This document shows positions 1 to 8,522 of a stretch of DNA of 32,779 nucleotides, one piece after another. The first letter of the stretch is position 1. Each line of letters starts with the position of its first letter. The position numbers and the translations under genes were made by a program. The notes beneath the pieces are model-generated. The model ran no database searches. It was not told the origin of the DNA and saw nothing but the letters and a program-made list of their open reading frames with translations. Origin of the DNA: an uncultured Eubacteriales bacterium (GTDB taxonomy: Bacteria > Bacillota > Clostridia > Christensenellales > Aristaeellaceae); contig CACWLY010000007.1 in assembly GCA_902761825.1 (NCBI GenBank), forward strand, positions 1 through 32,779, written 5' to 3'.

Positions 1-94
1 GTCAACGTAGCGCTGCTACGCCTCCCTCCATTCAGCTTAGCCAGGGCGAAAAATCCATCCCAAATCTGATAATCTTTTATACTGAGAATAGTAT
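1..94. repeat. Partial MITE-like repeat, right half
   Basis: Bases 1-32 are identical to 31355-31386. Inside lies a perfect 6-bp hairpin, CGTAGC-GCT-GCTACG. Bases 33-94 form an arm ending in TGAGAATAGTAT (83-94). Read on the minus strand, this arm matches the plus-strand arm at 31287-31350 at roughly three quarters of positions by eye, starting with the identical ATACTATTCTCA. Joining the two halves gives an element of about 160 bp with long imperfect terminal inverted repeats, the size of a MITE. No transposase is linked. The copy may continue beyond the window start. Confidence 0.6.
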
Positions 95-136
95 GAATTA
101 AATTCTTTCTGCACCCAGGCGCTTTTCTGCCGTTCG

Positions 137-622
137 TTATTTCGCGTCAAGGCATTTTTTCAGCGCTGCCAGGGCTTTTTGATGACGCAGCTTCACCATG
201 CCGTAACTGAGATGCATCATTTGAGCGATTTCCGTCATGGGGATGCGGTCATAATACAGCAAAACCACGATATCCTGCTGCTCCTGGGGAAGCGTCCTGA
301 GCGACCTTGCCAGATCGCTCAGCATTTCCTTTTTCAACAGAGAAGCGTCTATCGCCGTATCCGCCGGGATGTTTTCATCGAGTTCCTCGGTGGGCCTCGT
401 TCTCCGGAAGTAGTCGATCAGGGTGTTGCGTGTGATGGCGTAGATCCAGGTGTTCAGGGCCGCTTTTTCGGTGTCATAGTCATCGATTTTTCTGAGAATC
501 TTTTCAAATACGTCCGCGCACAAATCCTCTGCGTCTGCCCGCCGCTGCACACGGGCCATGATGTAACCCATCACTTTTCTGCTGTACGTGGCGTAGATCT
601 GTTCAAAATCGGAAGGATTCAT
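137..622 (-). CDS. ECF-type RNA polymerase sigma factor
   Basis: A 161-residue sigma-70 family protein of the extracytoplasmic-function class, the usual length for this group. Region 2 covers about residues 8-75 (FEQIYATYSRKVMGYI, then AEDLCADVFEKIL and the aromatic-rich WIYAITRNTLIDYFRR). Region 4 covers about 105-158, with LPQEQQDIVVLLYYDR and a helix-turn-helix around MTEIAQMMHLSYGMVKLR. It should direct RNA polymerase to a small regulon. Its ATG overlaps the stop of the upstream small gene (ATGA), so the two are translationally coupled. No classical membrane anti-sigma gene follows inside the window. The regulon is unknown. Family assignment is firm. Confidence 0.95.
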   Translation of the reverse strand: MNPSDFEQIYATYSRKVMGYIMARVQRRADAEDLCADVFEKILRKIDDYDTEKAALNTWIYAITRNTLIDYFRRTRPTEELDENIPADTAIDASLLKKEMLSDLARSLRTLPQEQQDIVVLLYYDRIPMTEIAQMMHLSYGMVKLRHQKALAALKKCLDAK

Positions 623-813
623 GGACGGGAATCTTTTGGATCTTTATGTTTGAAAACCGCTTCCGGCCGCCCCGCCGCCGCCACAAGCTCAGCTTCGTCA
701 TCGCTTAACTGTCGGGATCCGTACCGCGAATGCACCGCGTTGATCACCGATTGCAGATCTTCATTCTCTTCATACAACTGAAAATCAAACAGTAAGCTGA
801 TTTTTTCTTCCAA
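619..813 (-). CDS. Small acidic protein coupled to ECF sigma factor
   Basis: A 64-residue protein whose best start is TTG at 813, because an excellent AGGAGG lies seven bases upstream. A longer in-frame ATG at 900 exists but has no ribosome binding site, and its first 29 residues would read through that Shine-Dalgarno. The product (LEEKISLLFDFQLYEENEDL...) is acidic, has no membrane segment and contains a conserved-looking LSDDEAELVAAAG stretch. The gene ends inside the sigma-factor start codon region, so both are made from one mRNA. By position it may tune the sigma factor, but no known anti-sigma domain is recognisable and the function is unknown. Confidence 0.72.
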   Translation of the reverse strand: MEEKISLLFDFQLYEENEDLQSVINAVHSRYGSRQLSDDEAELVAAAGRPEAVFKHKDPKDSRP

Positions 814-944
814 ATCTTTTCCTCCTTTCTTTCCTTCAATCGGCTTCCGTATTTTATACGGATGATCAGGAAAGATGGCAGCGATTCCGACGAGATCCAT
901 TCATGGCTGGCGGGGTATGAATCGACGGAATATCTTTCATGGTC

Positions 945-974
945 ATTTTACCACACATAATTCACGATTGTCCA
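945..974 (-). promoter_or_regulatory. Sigma-A-like promoter of the ECF unit
   Basis: On the minus strand, TGGACA (969-974) and TAAAAT (945-950) are separated by 18 bases. It sits just past the end of the phosphatase gene and would give a leader of about 125 bases before the TTG start at 813. That leader holds a perfect inverted repeat (CCGTAT-AAA-ATACGG, 847-861), which could be an operator. Confidence 0.55.
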
Positions 975-992
975 CAGCTTCTTTGGCTTTCT

Positions 993-1679
993 TCAGTTCG
1001 TGCTTTCCAGGATAAAACGGCCGTTCTCCACGGTCATGGCGGTGAGCTTTCCGCCCTTGCCGCAGCCGGTGTCAATGCAGATCACCCCTGTTTGAGGCAG
1101 CTCCAGCAGCTGATTCTCGGGAAGCTTCCTGATGGATTCCCCTCTGCCGGGGAAATAGGCAGGCGCGTCCAGCGCAATGTGCCCCACGACGGTCAGGGGA
1201 CCGGCGTATTGGTTGCGGAACGTGGTCGTATGGTCGTGGATCAGGGTTTCCAGGTCGTTTGCCTCGATGGGATCCACCAACACCCCGGCATGAACGCATT
1301 GAAATGCGTCCCCGCGCCAGAACAATCGGCAATGCTCCGACAGCCAGGGAATGGCATCCTCCATCTGCGCGCCGTGACGGGCAAAGGAGCGGACCGTTGC
1401 CGGTCTGCCCACACGGTTCCAAACCATGCGCTCGACCAGGGTCAGCTGGGGCCGGAGCAAATAATCTTCATGATTGCCGCGCAGCAGAATAAACCGCCGG
1501 CCAAAAGATACGGCCAGCGATTGAACGGTATGAAAGACCTCCCAGGATTCCGGGCCGCGGTCGAACAAATCGCCCAGCATGATCAGGGTATCTGTTTTTT
1601 CGTCCGGCCGGAGTTCGTCCAGCAGGGCCTGCAGGGCGTCGTTTCGGCCGTGTACGTCGCCAATGATCAAGGTTTTCAT
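993..1679 (-). CDS. PPP-family metallophosphoesterase
   Basis: A 228-residue bacterial PPP-type (lambda-phosphatase/PrpA/ApaH-like) phosphatase. The metal-binding motifs are all present in order: GDVHGR near residue 7, GDLFDRGP near 36 and GNHE near 67, with later histidines (VCHAG-like CVHAG and VVGHIAL) at the expected spacing. The start is the ATG at 1679 (MKTLIIGDVHG), because the first motif normally lies at the very N-terminus. That ATG overlaps the stop of the ABC transporter gene (ATGA). It could act as a protein Ser/Thr/Tyr phosphatase or a dinucleotide-polyphosphate hydrolase, and the sequence alone does not separate these. Coupling to an exporter and proximity to two kinase/phosphatase systems favour signalling, but this is inference. 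Confidence 0.9.
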   Translation of the reverse strand: MKTLIIGDVHGRNDALQALLDELRPDEKTDTLIMLGDLFDRGPESWEVFHTVQSLAVSFGRRFILLRGNHEDYLLRPQLTLVERMVWNRVGRPATVRSFARHGAQMEDAIPWLSEHCRLFWRGDAFQCVHAGVLVDPIEANDLETLIHDHTTTFRNQYAGPLTVVGHIALDAPAYFPGRGESIRKLPENQLLELPQTGVICIDTGCGKGGKLTAMTVENGRFILESTN

Positions 1680-3355
1680 GACGCTTCGTTTTCTATGCGG
1701 GTCATATGGCCCTGCTCGATATGAAGGGAATAATCGCAAATAGCCAGGGCGGCCTTTCGATGGGTCACGATGATGCAGGTCTTATCCCGCATGGCGGAAA
1801 TATTTTTCAGAAGCGTTGCTTCCGTTTGCTCGTCCAGGGCGCTGGTGGATTCGTCCAAAAGCAGGATCGGCGCGTTGGAAAGCAGCGCCCGCGCCACCGC
1901 CACCCGCTGGGCTTGGCCTTCGGAAAGCCCTATGCCGCGCTCTCCCAGCACGACGTCCAGGCCAACATCCGCAACAAGGTCATCCAGACACGCAGCATGG
2001 ACCGCCTTTCTGATCTCTTCGTCCGTGGCATGATCGGTGAACATCGTCAGGTTGTCTTTCAGCGTTCCCGACATCAAAGTGTTTCCCTGGGGAACATAAG
2101 CGAAAAGGCTTCTGGTGCCCCGGCTGGCGGGCACGGACACATCTCCGTGCCGGAAGAGCACCCTGCCGCTTTTGGGCCGGTATATCCCCAACAGAAGCTG
2201 GAACAGGCTGGTCTTTCCGCCGCCGCTGATGCCGGTCAGTGCAACAAATTCTCCGCGTTTGATCGTTGCGTCGGCATTGACGAGAACATTGTCGGTTCCG
2301 TCGTCATAATGGAAGCTCACGTTTTCGATTTTGATGGCGTCGAAGCTCTCCAGTTCCGTTCCCCGATCCTCATCCGGAAGCCCGACGACCTCCAGCAGCC
2401 GTTCTGCTGACGCGACCACGCCGTAAGCCTGGGAAACCAGGTTGACCGCGTTGGCGATGGGCGACTGAATCCGCCCCACCAGCTGAATCAGCGCGGCCAG
2501 GGAGCCGTACGTGAACGTGTGGTGGAAAATTTTTACGCAGCCCCACAGATTACAGACCAGCCAGGAGATGTCAAACACACTGCCCATTCCCTGGTTCATC
2601 AGGATAGACAGCCTGGCGTTGCGGATCTGCTCCGTGCGCAGATGCTCCCGGCGCTGTTCCATGGCGGAGATAGCCCGCTCCTCCGATACGCTCGCTTTCA
2701 CCACCCGGATATTTTCCAGCGTTTCCTGGGTGGATGCGTGCAGCGCGTCTTCCGCTTCCTGCATGCGCTTATGCCGGCGCTTCATGGGCTCCCGGAAGGC
2801 CAGCATCAGCCCGGAACCGATCACCGCCACCAGGATCAGCGCGGGCACAAAACGCCAGTCCATGGAAATCAGGATGGCGGCGGCGCCAATGAAGCTGACC
2901 GTAATGCTGAGCAATGACGGCAGCAGCCCCATCACGCCGCTTTGCACCACACTGACATCGGAAAAAACGCGGTTCACCAGCTCGCCGCTGTGGTATCCTT
3001 TCAGGCTGGCATATTCCTTGCCGAGAATGGAGCTGGTCACCATGGACTGCATGTGTTTCTGCAGATGGGTCTGCGTTTTGGTACGGATCACCGAGTTCGT
3101 CACCGAAAGCCCCCGGGAGAACGCCATCAGCGCGACCAGCAGCGCACCGTATGTCCATAGCGCGCCTTCGTCTCCGCCGGTGGCGCCGTCGATCAGGCCC
3201 CTCGTCACCAATGTGATCCCCAGGGACACCAGCGTACCGGTGACGCTGATCAGGCAAATGGCCAGAATGCCCTTGTGTGCGGGCTTGCTCCACCGGAAAA
3301 TCGCAGACAAGGCGCGGCTGTTCAGTATTCCTTTGATTTTCGATAAATTGCTCAT
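1676..3355 (-). CDS. ABC exporter, fused permease and ATPase
   Basis: A 559-residue half-transporter of the exporter class. The N-terminal permease (about residues 25-320) has the usual six hydrophobic segments. The ATPase (about 340-555) carries Walker A GISGGGKTS (375-383), a Q-loop (YVPQGN), signature LSEGQ (477-481, a variant of LSGGQ), Walker B ILLLDE ending at 502 and the H-loop His532. It probably works as a homodimer, since no partner half is adjacent. Substrate cannot be deduced. A GGAG about 12 bases before the ATG serves as ribosome binding site. It lies 131 bases downstream of the SpoIIE-type phosphatase gene with no clear promoter between, so it is probably the distal part of the same operon. 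Confidence 0.93.
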   Translation of the reverse strand: MSNLSKIKGILNSRALSAIFRWSKPAHKGILAICLISVTGTLVSLGITLVTRGLIDGATGGDEGALWTYGALLVALMAFSRGLSVTNSVIRTKTQTHLQKHMQSMVTSSILGKEYASLKGYHSGELVNRVFSDVSVVQSGVMGLLPSLLSITVSFIGAAAILISMDWRFVPALILVAVIGSGLMLAFREPMKRRHKRMQEAEDALHASTQETLENIRVVKASVSEERAISAMEQRREHLRTEQIRNARLSILMNQGMGSVFDISWLVCNLWGCVKIFHHTFTYGSLAALIQLVGRIQSPIANAVNLVSQAYGVVASAERLLEVVGLPDEDRGTELESFDAIKIENVSFHYDDGTDNVLVNADATIKRGEFVALTGISGGGKTSLFQLLLGIYRPKSGRVLFRHGDVSVPASRGTRSLFAYVPQGNTLMSGTLKDNLTMFTDHATDEEIRKAVHAACLDDLVADVGLDVVLGERGIGLSEGQAQRVAVARALLSNAPILLLDESTSALDEQTEATLLKNISAMRDKTCIIVTHRKAALAICDYSLHIEQGHMTRIENEAS

Positions 3356-3486
3356 TTGTCAGATGACGCTCCAGGGCTTATTCAATCCGCTCCGCGCCGT
3401 TCAGCAGAGGCGTTTGCAGGCCTTCGGCCTTCTTCTGCCGTCGGTTGGGAAACGATCCCGTCGCTGGCAAATTCCTTTTTATGTTC

Positions 3487-5142
3487 TCAGTTCCCCGGGC
3501 CGCGATATTTCAGCGCCAGCATGGTGAGGTCGTCAAATTGCGGGGCGCTGCCCACGAAATCATCTACTTCGCGGCGAACGGTGCGGAGCAGGGCCGTCGG
3601 CGACGCGTCCGGATTGCGGTTCAGGGCTCGCAGCATGCGTTCGTTGCCAAAGAGCTCGTTATTCGCGTTGGTTGCTTCGGGAACGCCGTCGGTATACACG
3701 AACAGGCTGTCGCCGGGATACAGCTGGAATTCGTGCTCTCTGAAGCGGATACCCTCGATCGTGGCCAACGCGGGGGAATGGCGATAGATAACCAGCTCAT
3801 ATTTTTCGCCGCAGCGGCACAGGGCGGGGTGCTCATGGCCGGCGTTGGCCGCGACGCCCTTGCCGGTGGACAATTCGAGAATGGCCAGCCAAACCGTGAC
3901 AAACAGCTGGGCTTCATTGCCGTCGCAAAGCTGCGCGTTCACATTCTTCAGGATTTCCGCGGGGCTGTCTCCGCGCTGGGCGCGGTTTTTGATCAGCGTC
4001 TTGGAAATGACCATAAACAGGGAAGCCGGGACGCCCTTGCCCGAAACATCCGCCATGACCAGGCACAGGTGATCGTCGTCCACTTTGAAGAAATCGTAGA
4101 AGTCGCCGCCCACTTCCTTGGCCGGGTTCATGCTGGCAAAGAGGTCAAACTCCTTCTGGTCGGAGAAGTTGGGGAAGATCCTGGGCAGCATGTCCGCCTG
4201 GATCTGGGTCGCGATGGCAAGCTCGGAGCTGATCCGCTGCTTTTCCGCCGTTACGGTCTGCAGGTTGGACATATAGCTCTTTAAGCTGCCTGCGAGCTCG
4301 CTGATGTCATGGGCCAGCGTGCGCGTTTCATCCCGGGAGCGGATATAGACTTGCTTGTAGTTGAGCTGGGCCGGATCGACGTTTTCCTTCAGCTGATGCA
4401 CGAATTCGTCCGTCTGTTGGCTGATTTTGGTGATGGGCCCCGTCACGCGCTTGTGGATGAAAATGATAAATATCAGAACCAGCAGCGCCATCATGCACGC
4501 CGAAACGATCGCGGTCCTGCGCAGGTACTGATTCATGGTTTCGCGGATCTCGTTGATATCCAGGTCCGTGCTGACGATCGCGACCGCTTCCCCGTCCTTG
4601 CTGAAGAGCACGCGGAAACAGGTCAGCACATCGCCGTATTCCGGCGTGGAATTCTCGTAGAACTGGACCGACCTGCTTTTCCTCGCCAACGTCCTGATAA
4701 AGAGCTGGCGCATTTCAAGGTCAAACTCGCCTTCGCCGCAAGCTTCTCCCAGGAAACTGTAAACGTCTTCCTCGGCTCTTCCGTCAAGCTCGGCCTTCGT
4801 CGCGCCGTTGATGACATAGCACATGCTGTCGGCGTTTTTCAGGTCTTCAAAATACACGGCATAGAGATACGCGATCGAGGACTCTTCCTTGATCGTGTTC
4901 AGGCCTTCGCGGGTTTTCTGGTATCCTTCGCCCATTTCCCCGCGCTGAATCGCTTCGGCCATATCATTTTTGACAAAACAGGATTCAGCCAGGTTCAGGA
5001 TTGTTTCCGCATATGCGTAATACTGCTTCGTGATCGTCGCTCTGAACTGCTTGTAGCCGGTAAAGACCAGCGCAAAAGACAGCAGCAGGGTAAAGAGGAT
5101 GCAATAAATCGCGACCCGATACTTCAATCCATACTTTTTCAT
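3487..5142 (-). CDS. Membrane SpoIIE/PP2C-type serine phosphatase with HAMP
   Basis: A 551-residue receptor-type phosphatase. Transmembrane segments lie at about 11-30 and 211-230 and flank an extracytoplasmic sensor region (about 31-208, Cache-like in size). A HAMP linker (231-285) and a coiled-coil follow, then the PP2C/RsbU catalytic domain (about 335-546). Catalytic motifs are intact: EVGGDFYD (343-350), DVSGKG (365-370), YTDGVPEA and the final FDDLTMLAL. It should dephosphorylate a STAS-type anti-anti-sigma factor, and the STAS gene at 11.7-12.0 kb is a plausible substrate. Its start overlaps the stop of the MFS/binding-protein fusion (ATGA), suggesting that the fusion reports ligand to this enzyme. 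This is not a sporulation SpoIIE, which has many N-terminal membrane spans. Confidence 0.93.
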   Translation of the reverse strand: MKKYGLKYRVAIYCILFTLLLSFALVFTGYKQFRATITKQYYAYAETILNLAESCFVKNDMAEAIQRGEMGEGYQKTREGLNTIKEESSIAYLYAVYFEDLKNADSMCYVINGATKAELDGRAEEDVYSFLGEACGEGEFDLEMRQLFIRTLARKSRSVQFYENSTPEYGDVLTCFRVLFSKDGEAVAIVSTDLDINEIRETMNQYLRRTAIVSACMMALLVLIFIIFIHKRVTGPITKISQQTDEFVHQLKENVDPAQLNYKQVYIRSRDETRTLAHDISELAGSLKSYMSNLQTVTAEKQRISSELAIATQIQADMLPRIFPNFSDQKEFDLFASMNPAKEVGGDFYDFFKVDDDHLCLVMADVSGKGVPASLFMVISKTLIKNRAQRGDSPAEILKNVNAQLCDGNEAQLFVTVWLAILELSTGKGVAANAGHEHPALCRCGEKYELVIYRHSPALATIEGIRFREHEFQLYPGDSLFVYTDGVPEATNANNELFGNERMLRALNRNPDASPTALLRTVRREVDDFVGSAPQFDDLTMLALKYRGPGN

Positions 5143-8100
5143 TTTTCACCATATCTCCCATAAATCTCGCTGACGGACAGCAGCACGTCCAGGGGGAGCT
5201 TGATTCCGGATTTCTGCAGCGTGTCGATATTCACGACCAGAAACGGCGCGGTGTCGTAGATCTGGCCGATTTCATCCAGTTTTTGCCCGCCTTTCCAGGC
5301 TTGCAGGGCTTTGGCGGCAAAGCGCCCGATGTTGGTATAATCGCACATTTCAACCGCGGCGGTCGCGCCGTAACGGACGTCCTCCGTGCTGTTGATGGAG
5401 AACACGGGGATCCCTTTCTCAACCAGGGGCGCCAGCACCGGGGCAAAGTCCTCCGGCATGAGAAGCGATGTGGTCAGGATGTACAGGTCAATGCCGGAAT
5501 CCGCCAGTTCCTGATGCGCCTTGAGCATTTCCGCCCGATAGGCCTCGTACATTTCTTCCGAATCGTCGATATCATCCGACACGGACCGCCGGACGACTTC
5601 CAGGCCGTTCACCAGCGCGAACGCATCCACGGAAGAAGCGGAACTGTAAATATACGATTCCGGTCTGTCCAGATCGTAGACGATCCCGAGCTTGGTGGGC
5701 CGAAAAATATCATGCATCACCGAGAGCGCGCGCTGATCGACGCCTTTGCTCAGATGCGCCCAGCCGCGCGCGATGCCGGAGAATTCGGCGCCTTCCACGA
5801 TGCCGGAGTCGATGGGATCGCTGGCCAGGAAATTCATATACTGGACGTCGGTGTTATCCTTGACGAACAGGCCGCCCGCCGTGCCCATGGTGATCACAAG
5901 ATCGATTTGATATTCCTCCAGCAGCGCGCGGTACTTTTCCGCCTGCTCCTCTTCGCTCAGGCGCGCCCAGTTTGTCGTGGACAGGTCCACAAACGCTTCC
6001 GGCACATACTCGAACTGTGTTCCCGACTGGCAGAGCCTGTTCCAGACCCGCCGCGCCAGGGCGCCTCTTGCCATGTATGCGCTGCTTTCCGGATCTCCCG
6101 CAAACCCTTCTTCGACCGCGCATGCGATTTCATAGATCTGATAGTCGAACTCGTAGTAGGATTCCGCCTGGCAAAAGCCGATCCGTTCTGCGTTGGCCGT
6201 CGTGGAGGTCATCACAAGGCCGGCCAGCAGGAGCAGGCACAGGGCGGTCGTTTTCACTTTTTTCTTATTGATGAGATAGAACAGGACCGCGCAGATCAGC
6301 ACCACGCCGGCAATGATATACAGGCCGCCCACCATCATGACCACCGAGAAGATCACCGGCGCGGCAGCGCCGATCAGGCTGGAGAAGAAGCCCTCGATGC
6401 CCAGCGTCCTGGAAAAGCCGATCCTTTCGGACAGGGGAAGGTGATATAAGTATTCAAACTGCATACTGGGCATGATGCCGTCCGCAACGCCGATCGTCAG
6501 CACGATCAGGGCCGCCAGGACCACATACTCGCGGAAAGCAAACACGCCGATGGTCACGGCAAGCACCAGGAGGCAGGTTGTGAGCAATACGGCCGGGGAG
6601 ACCTTGTTCCCTTCCTTTTTGCAGATCCAGGTGCCGATATAGGCCGTCGCCATGCCGTACAGCAGCATCACCACGCCGATGATTTCCATAGACACACCCT
6701 TGCCGACCGCGAATACCGGGAAGAAGTAATCCACAAACATCATGATGAAGGAATAGGGGGCGACGATAAACAGGATGTAGGCGAAGAAGCGGGGGTCGAA
6801 GCCGATCTTCTGTTTCTTCTGGACGCCCTCTTCCTTGCGGATCTGAATGGCGTCCATCCCGTAAATGTAGATGAGGAGGAACACCGCCGCGCCGGTTATG
6901 GTCATGACCAGATAAGCCCCGGAATAGCCGAACACGCCCGCAAGCAGCGCGCCTACGGAAGCGGCGCAGGAGAAGCCCACGATGATGGCCGCGTTGGAAT
7001 TTGCCGTATAGATCGACATGTCGTGCTCGGACGCCACGGTGACCGCATAGACGTCGATGCCCATCTTGGCGAAGCCCAGGCCGATGCCCACCACCATCTG
7101 CGCCAGGATGAAGGGAATCGGCTCTTTTGCGAACGAAGAGAGCAGCGTGCCCACGGACATGACCAGCACGCCGAACAGGGTGATTCTCTTCCAGCCCCGC
7201 CGGTCGATCAGCAGGCCGGAGAGGAAGGAGGTCAACATGGAGATCAGCACCTGCATGGATAGGGGCAAGCTCATCACGATTTCATACGGGAGCTCATAGC
7301 CGAAGATCCTGACGGGAATGTAAATCTGGGCCAGAACCACCGCCATGAACGCCACGGACATATAGCGGAAGGTGGCGAAAAAGAAGGAAAGGCCGCGAAC
7401 CAGCTCCACGTGCTCCAAGTCTGTTTTGCCGTCCTGCTCGTGCCTGTGCCGCCGGTCCTTCTTTTCTTCCACCAGGATGCCCATGAGGAAAATCAGCAGC
7501 TCGTAGGCGATCATGATGGCCGTCACCGAGCTGACCACGACGTTCAGGGTGGCAGACATCACCTTCCCGTTGACGTAATCATCGGAGATCCGGACCAGCA
7601 GATAATACTGTCCCCCCTCCGAATCCGCCATCAGCGGTACGGATCTGGCGCCGGCCTCCGGGGCGACGGCCATGCCGGCGCTGTCGATCTGCTCCAGCGC
7701 CGTCAGACGCCGGAAAGTTTCCTCGGTATCCGAAATATCGCTGTAGCGGACGCCTTTGCCGATCAAGGCGTTGATATCGTCCGCGCTTTTGGTGATCAGC
7801 TTCTCCGCCATCCGGTTGGCAATGGACTGGTAACCGTCGCGGATGGCAAAATGGACGTTGAGCACGATCAGCAGGTTCACCGCCAGCACCACCGGGATAA
7901 TGATCCGGAGGAGCAGCTTCGGCTTCATTTCATGCTTCACCAGCAGGAACAGGATCACGAACAGCAGGATGCCGCCCGCCGAGATCCAGATGGCGGTGCG
8001 GTACATCCTGTTGGTCAGCTCGCTGGCCTCGTTCAGGTCCACCGTAAAGCGGATGCCGACGTAACCCGCCGTTTCCGTGCCTTTGTGGATCGGGGATAAA

Positions 8101-8471
8101 AGCCAGGTGTTTCCGCCCTCTTCATAAGTCGTCGGGTTTTCCCTGGTTTCGGAGGATACCCACGGCGGCACGTCGACGCCGTACAGCCCGGTAAATTCCT
8201 TGTTGCAGACGAAGAAAGCGTCCGAGTGGCAGTACTTCTCCGTGTCGGCGAAAACGCTGTCGAGACCGTAGTAATTTTCCAGTTCCTTCCCATAGCGCAG
8301 GCCGTATTCGATGTTCTCCAGGATGGTTTCCAGGACGACCAGGTTGTTCTCGGTCTCTGCCTCCACATAACTGGAACGGAAGGAAGACATATTCAGAACC
8401 GTGTTAAAGAAAACAACGACCGCGATAAACAGACCGATGATAACGATGAAGATCCACTTTTTCGCTTTCAT
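5139..8471 (-). CDS. Sensor-MFS transporter-substrate-binding protein fusion
   Basis: A 1110-residue membrane protein with three parts. Residues 1-340 contain membrane segments near 6-24, 160-178, 188-207 and 310-333, separating two extracytoplasmic loops (about 30-155 and 210-305) that look like Cache-type sensors. Residues about 360-735 are an MFS permease, with the loop motif DRRGWKR (423-429). Residues 740-761 read like a normal signal peptide (KKVKTTALCLLLLAG ... TANA), followed by an ABC_sub_bind-like periplasmic binding domain to the C-terminus (LVITMGTAGGLF, LGIVYDLDRPES, GIPVFSINSTEDVRYGA). A single ATG with AGGAGA starts the gene. The retained signal-peptide-like join suggests fusion of two genes. 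A ligand-gated transporter/sensor upstream of the PP2C phosphatase is the most likely role. The ligand is unknown. Confidence 0.85.
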   Translation of the reverse strand: MKAKKWIFIVIIGLFIAVVVFFNTVLNMSSFRSSYVEAETENNLVVLETILENIEYGLRYGKELENYYGLDSVFADTEKYCHSDAFFVCNKEFTGLYGVDVPPWVSSETRENPTTYEEGGNTWLLSPIHKGTETAGYVGIRFTVDLNEASELTNRMYRTAIWISAGGILLFVILFLLVKHEMKPKLLLRIIIPVVLAVNLLIVLNVHFAIRDGYQSIANRMAEKLITKSADDINALIGKGVRYSDISDTEETFRRLTALEQIDSAGMAVAPEAGARSVPLMADSEGGQYYLLVRISDDYVNGKVMSATLNVVVSSVTAIMIAYELLIFLMGILVEEKKDRRHRHEQDGKTDLEHVELVRGLSFFFATFRYMSVAFMAVVLAQIYIPVRIFGYELPYEIVMSLPLSMQVLISMLTSFLSGLLIDRRGWKRITLFGVLVMSVGTLLSSFAKEPIPFILAQMVVGIGLGFAKMGIDVYAVTVASEHDMSIYTANSNAAIIVGFSCAASVGALLAGVFGYSGAYLVMTITGAAVFLLIYIYGMDAIQIRKEEGVQKKQKIGFDPRFFAYILFIVAPYSFIMMFVDYFFPVFAVGKGVSMEIIGVVMLLYGMATAYIGTWICKKEGNKVSPAVLLTTCLLVLAVTIGVFAFREYVVLAALIVLTIGVADGIMPSMQFEYLYHLPLSERIGFSRTLGIEGFFSSLIGAAAPVIFSVVMMVGGLYIIAGVVLICAVLFYLINKKKVKTTALCLLLLAGLVMTSTTANAERIGFCQAESYYEFDYQIYEIACAVEEGFAGDPESSAYMARGALARRVWNRLCQSGTQFEYVPEAFVDLSTTNWARLSEEEQAEKYRALLEEYQIDLVITMGTAGGLFVKDNTDVQYMNFLASDPIDSGIVEGAEFSGIARGWAHLSKGVDQRALSVMHDIFRPTKLGIVYDLDRPESYIYSSASSVDAFALVNGLEVVRRSVSDDIDDSEEMYEAYRAEMLKAHQELADSGIDLYILTTSLLMPEDFAPVLAPLVEKGIPVFSINSTEDVRYGATAAVEMCDYTNIGRFAAKALQAWKGGQKLDEIGQIYDTAPFLVVNIDTLQKSGIKLPLDVLLSVSEIYGRYGEK

Positions 8472-8522
8472 TTCATTCTCTCCTGTCTGATACTCCTATG
8501 ATGCTGCCGTCGTGTTCTTCTC

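Noticed and set aside
3487..5142. Sporulation phosphatase SpoIIE
   Set aside because: Only two membrane spans with a HAMP linker; the catalytic domain is shared by many RsbU-type signalling phosphatases.
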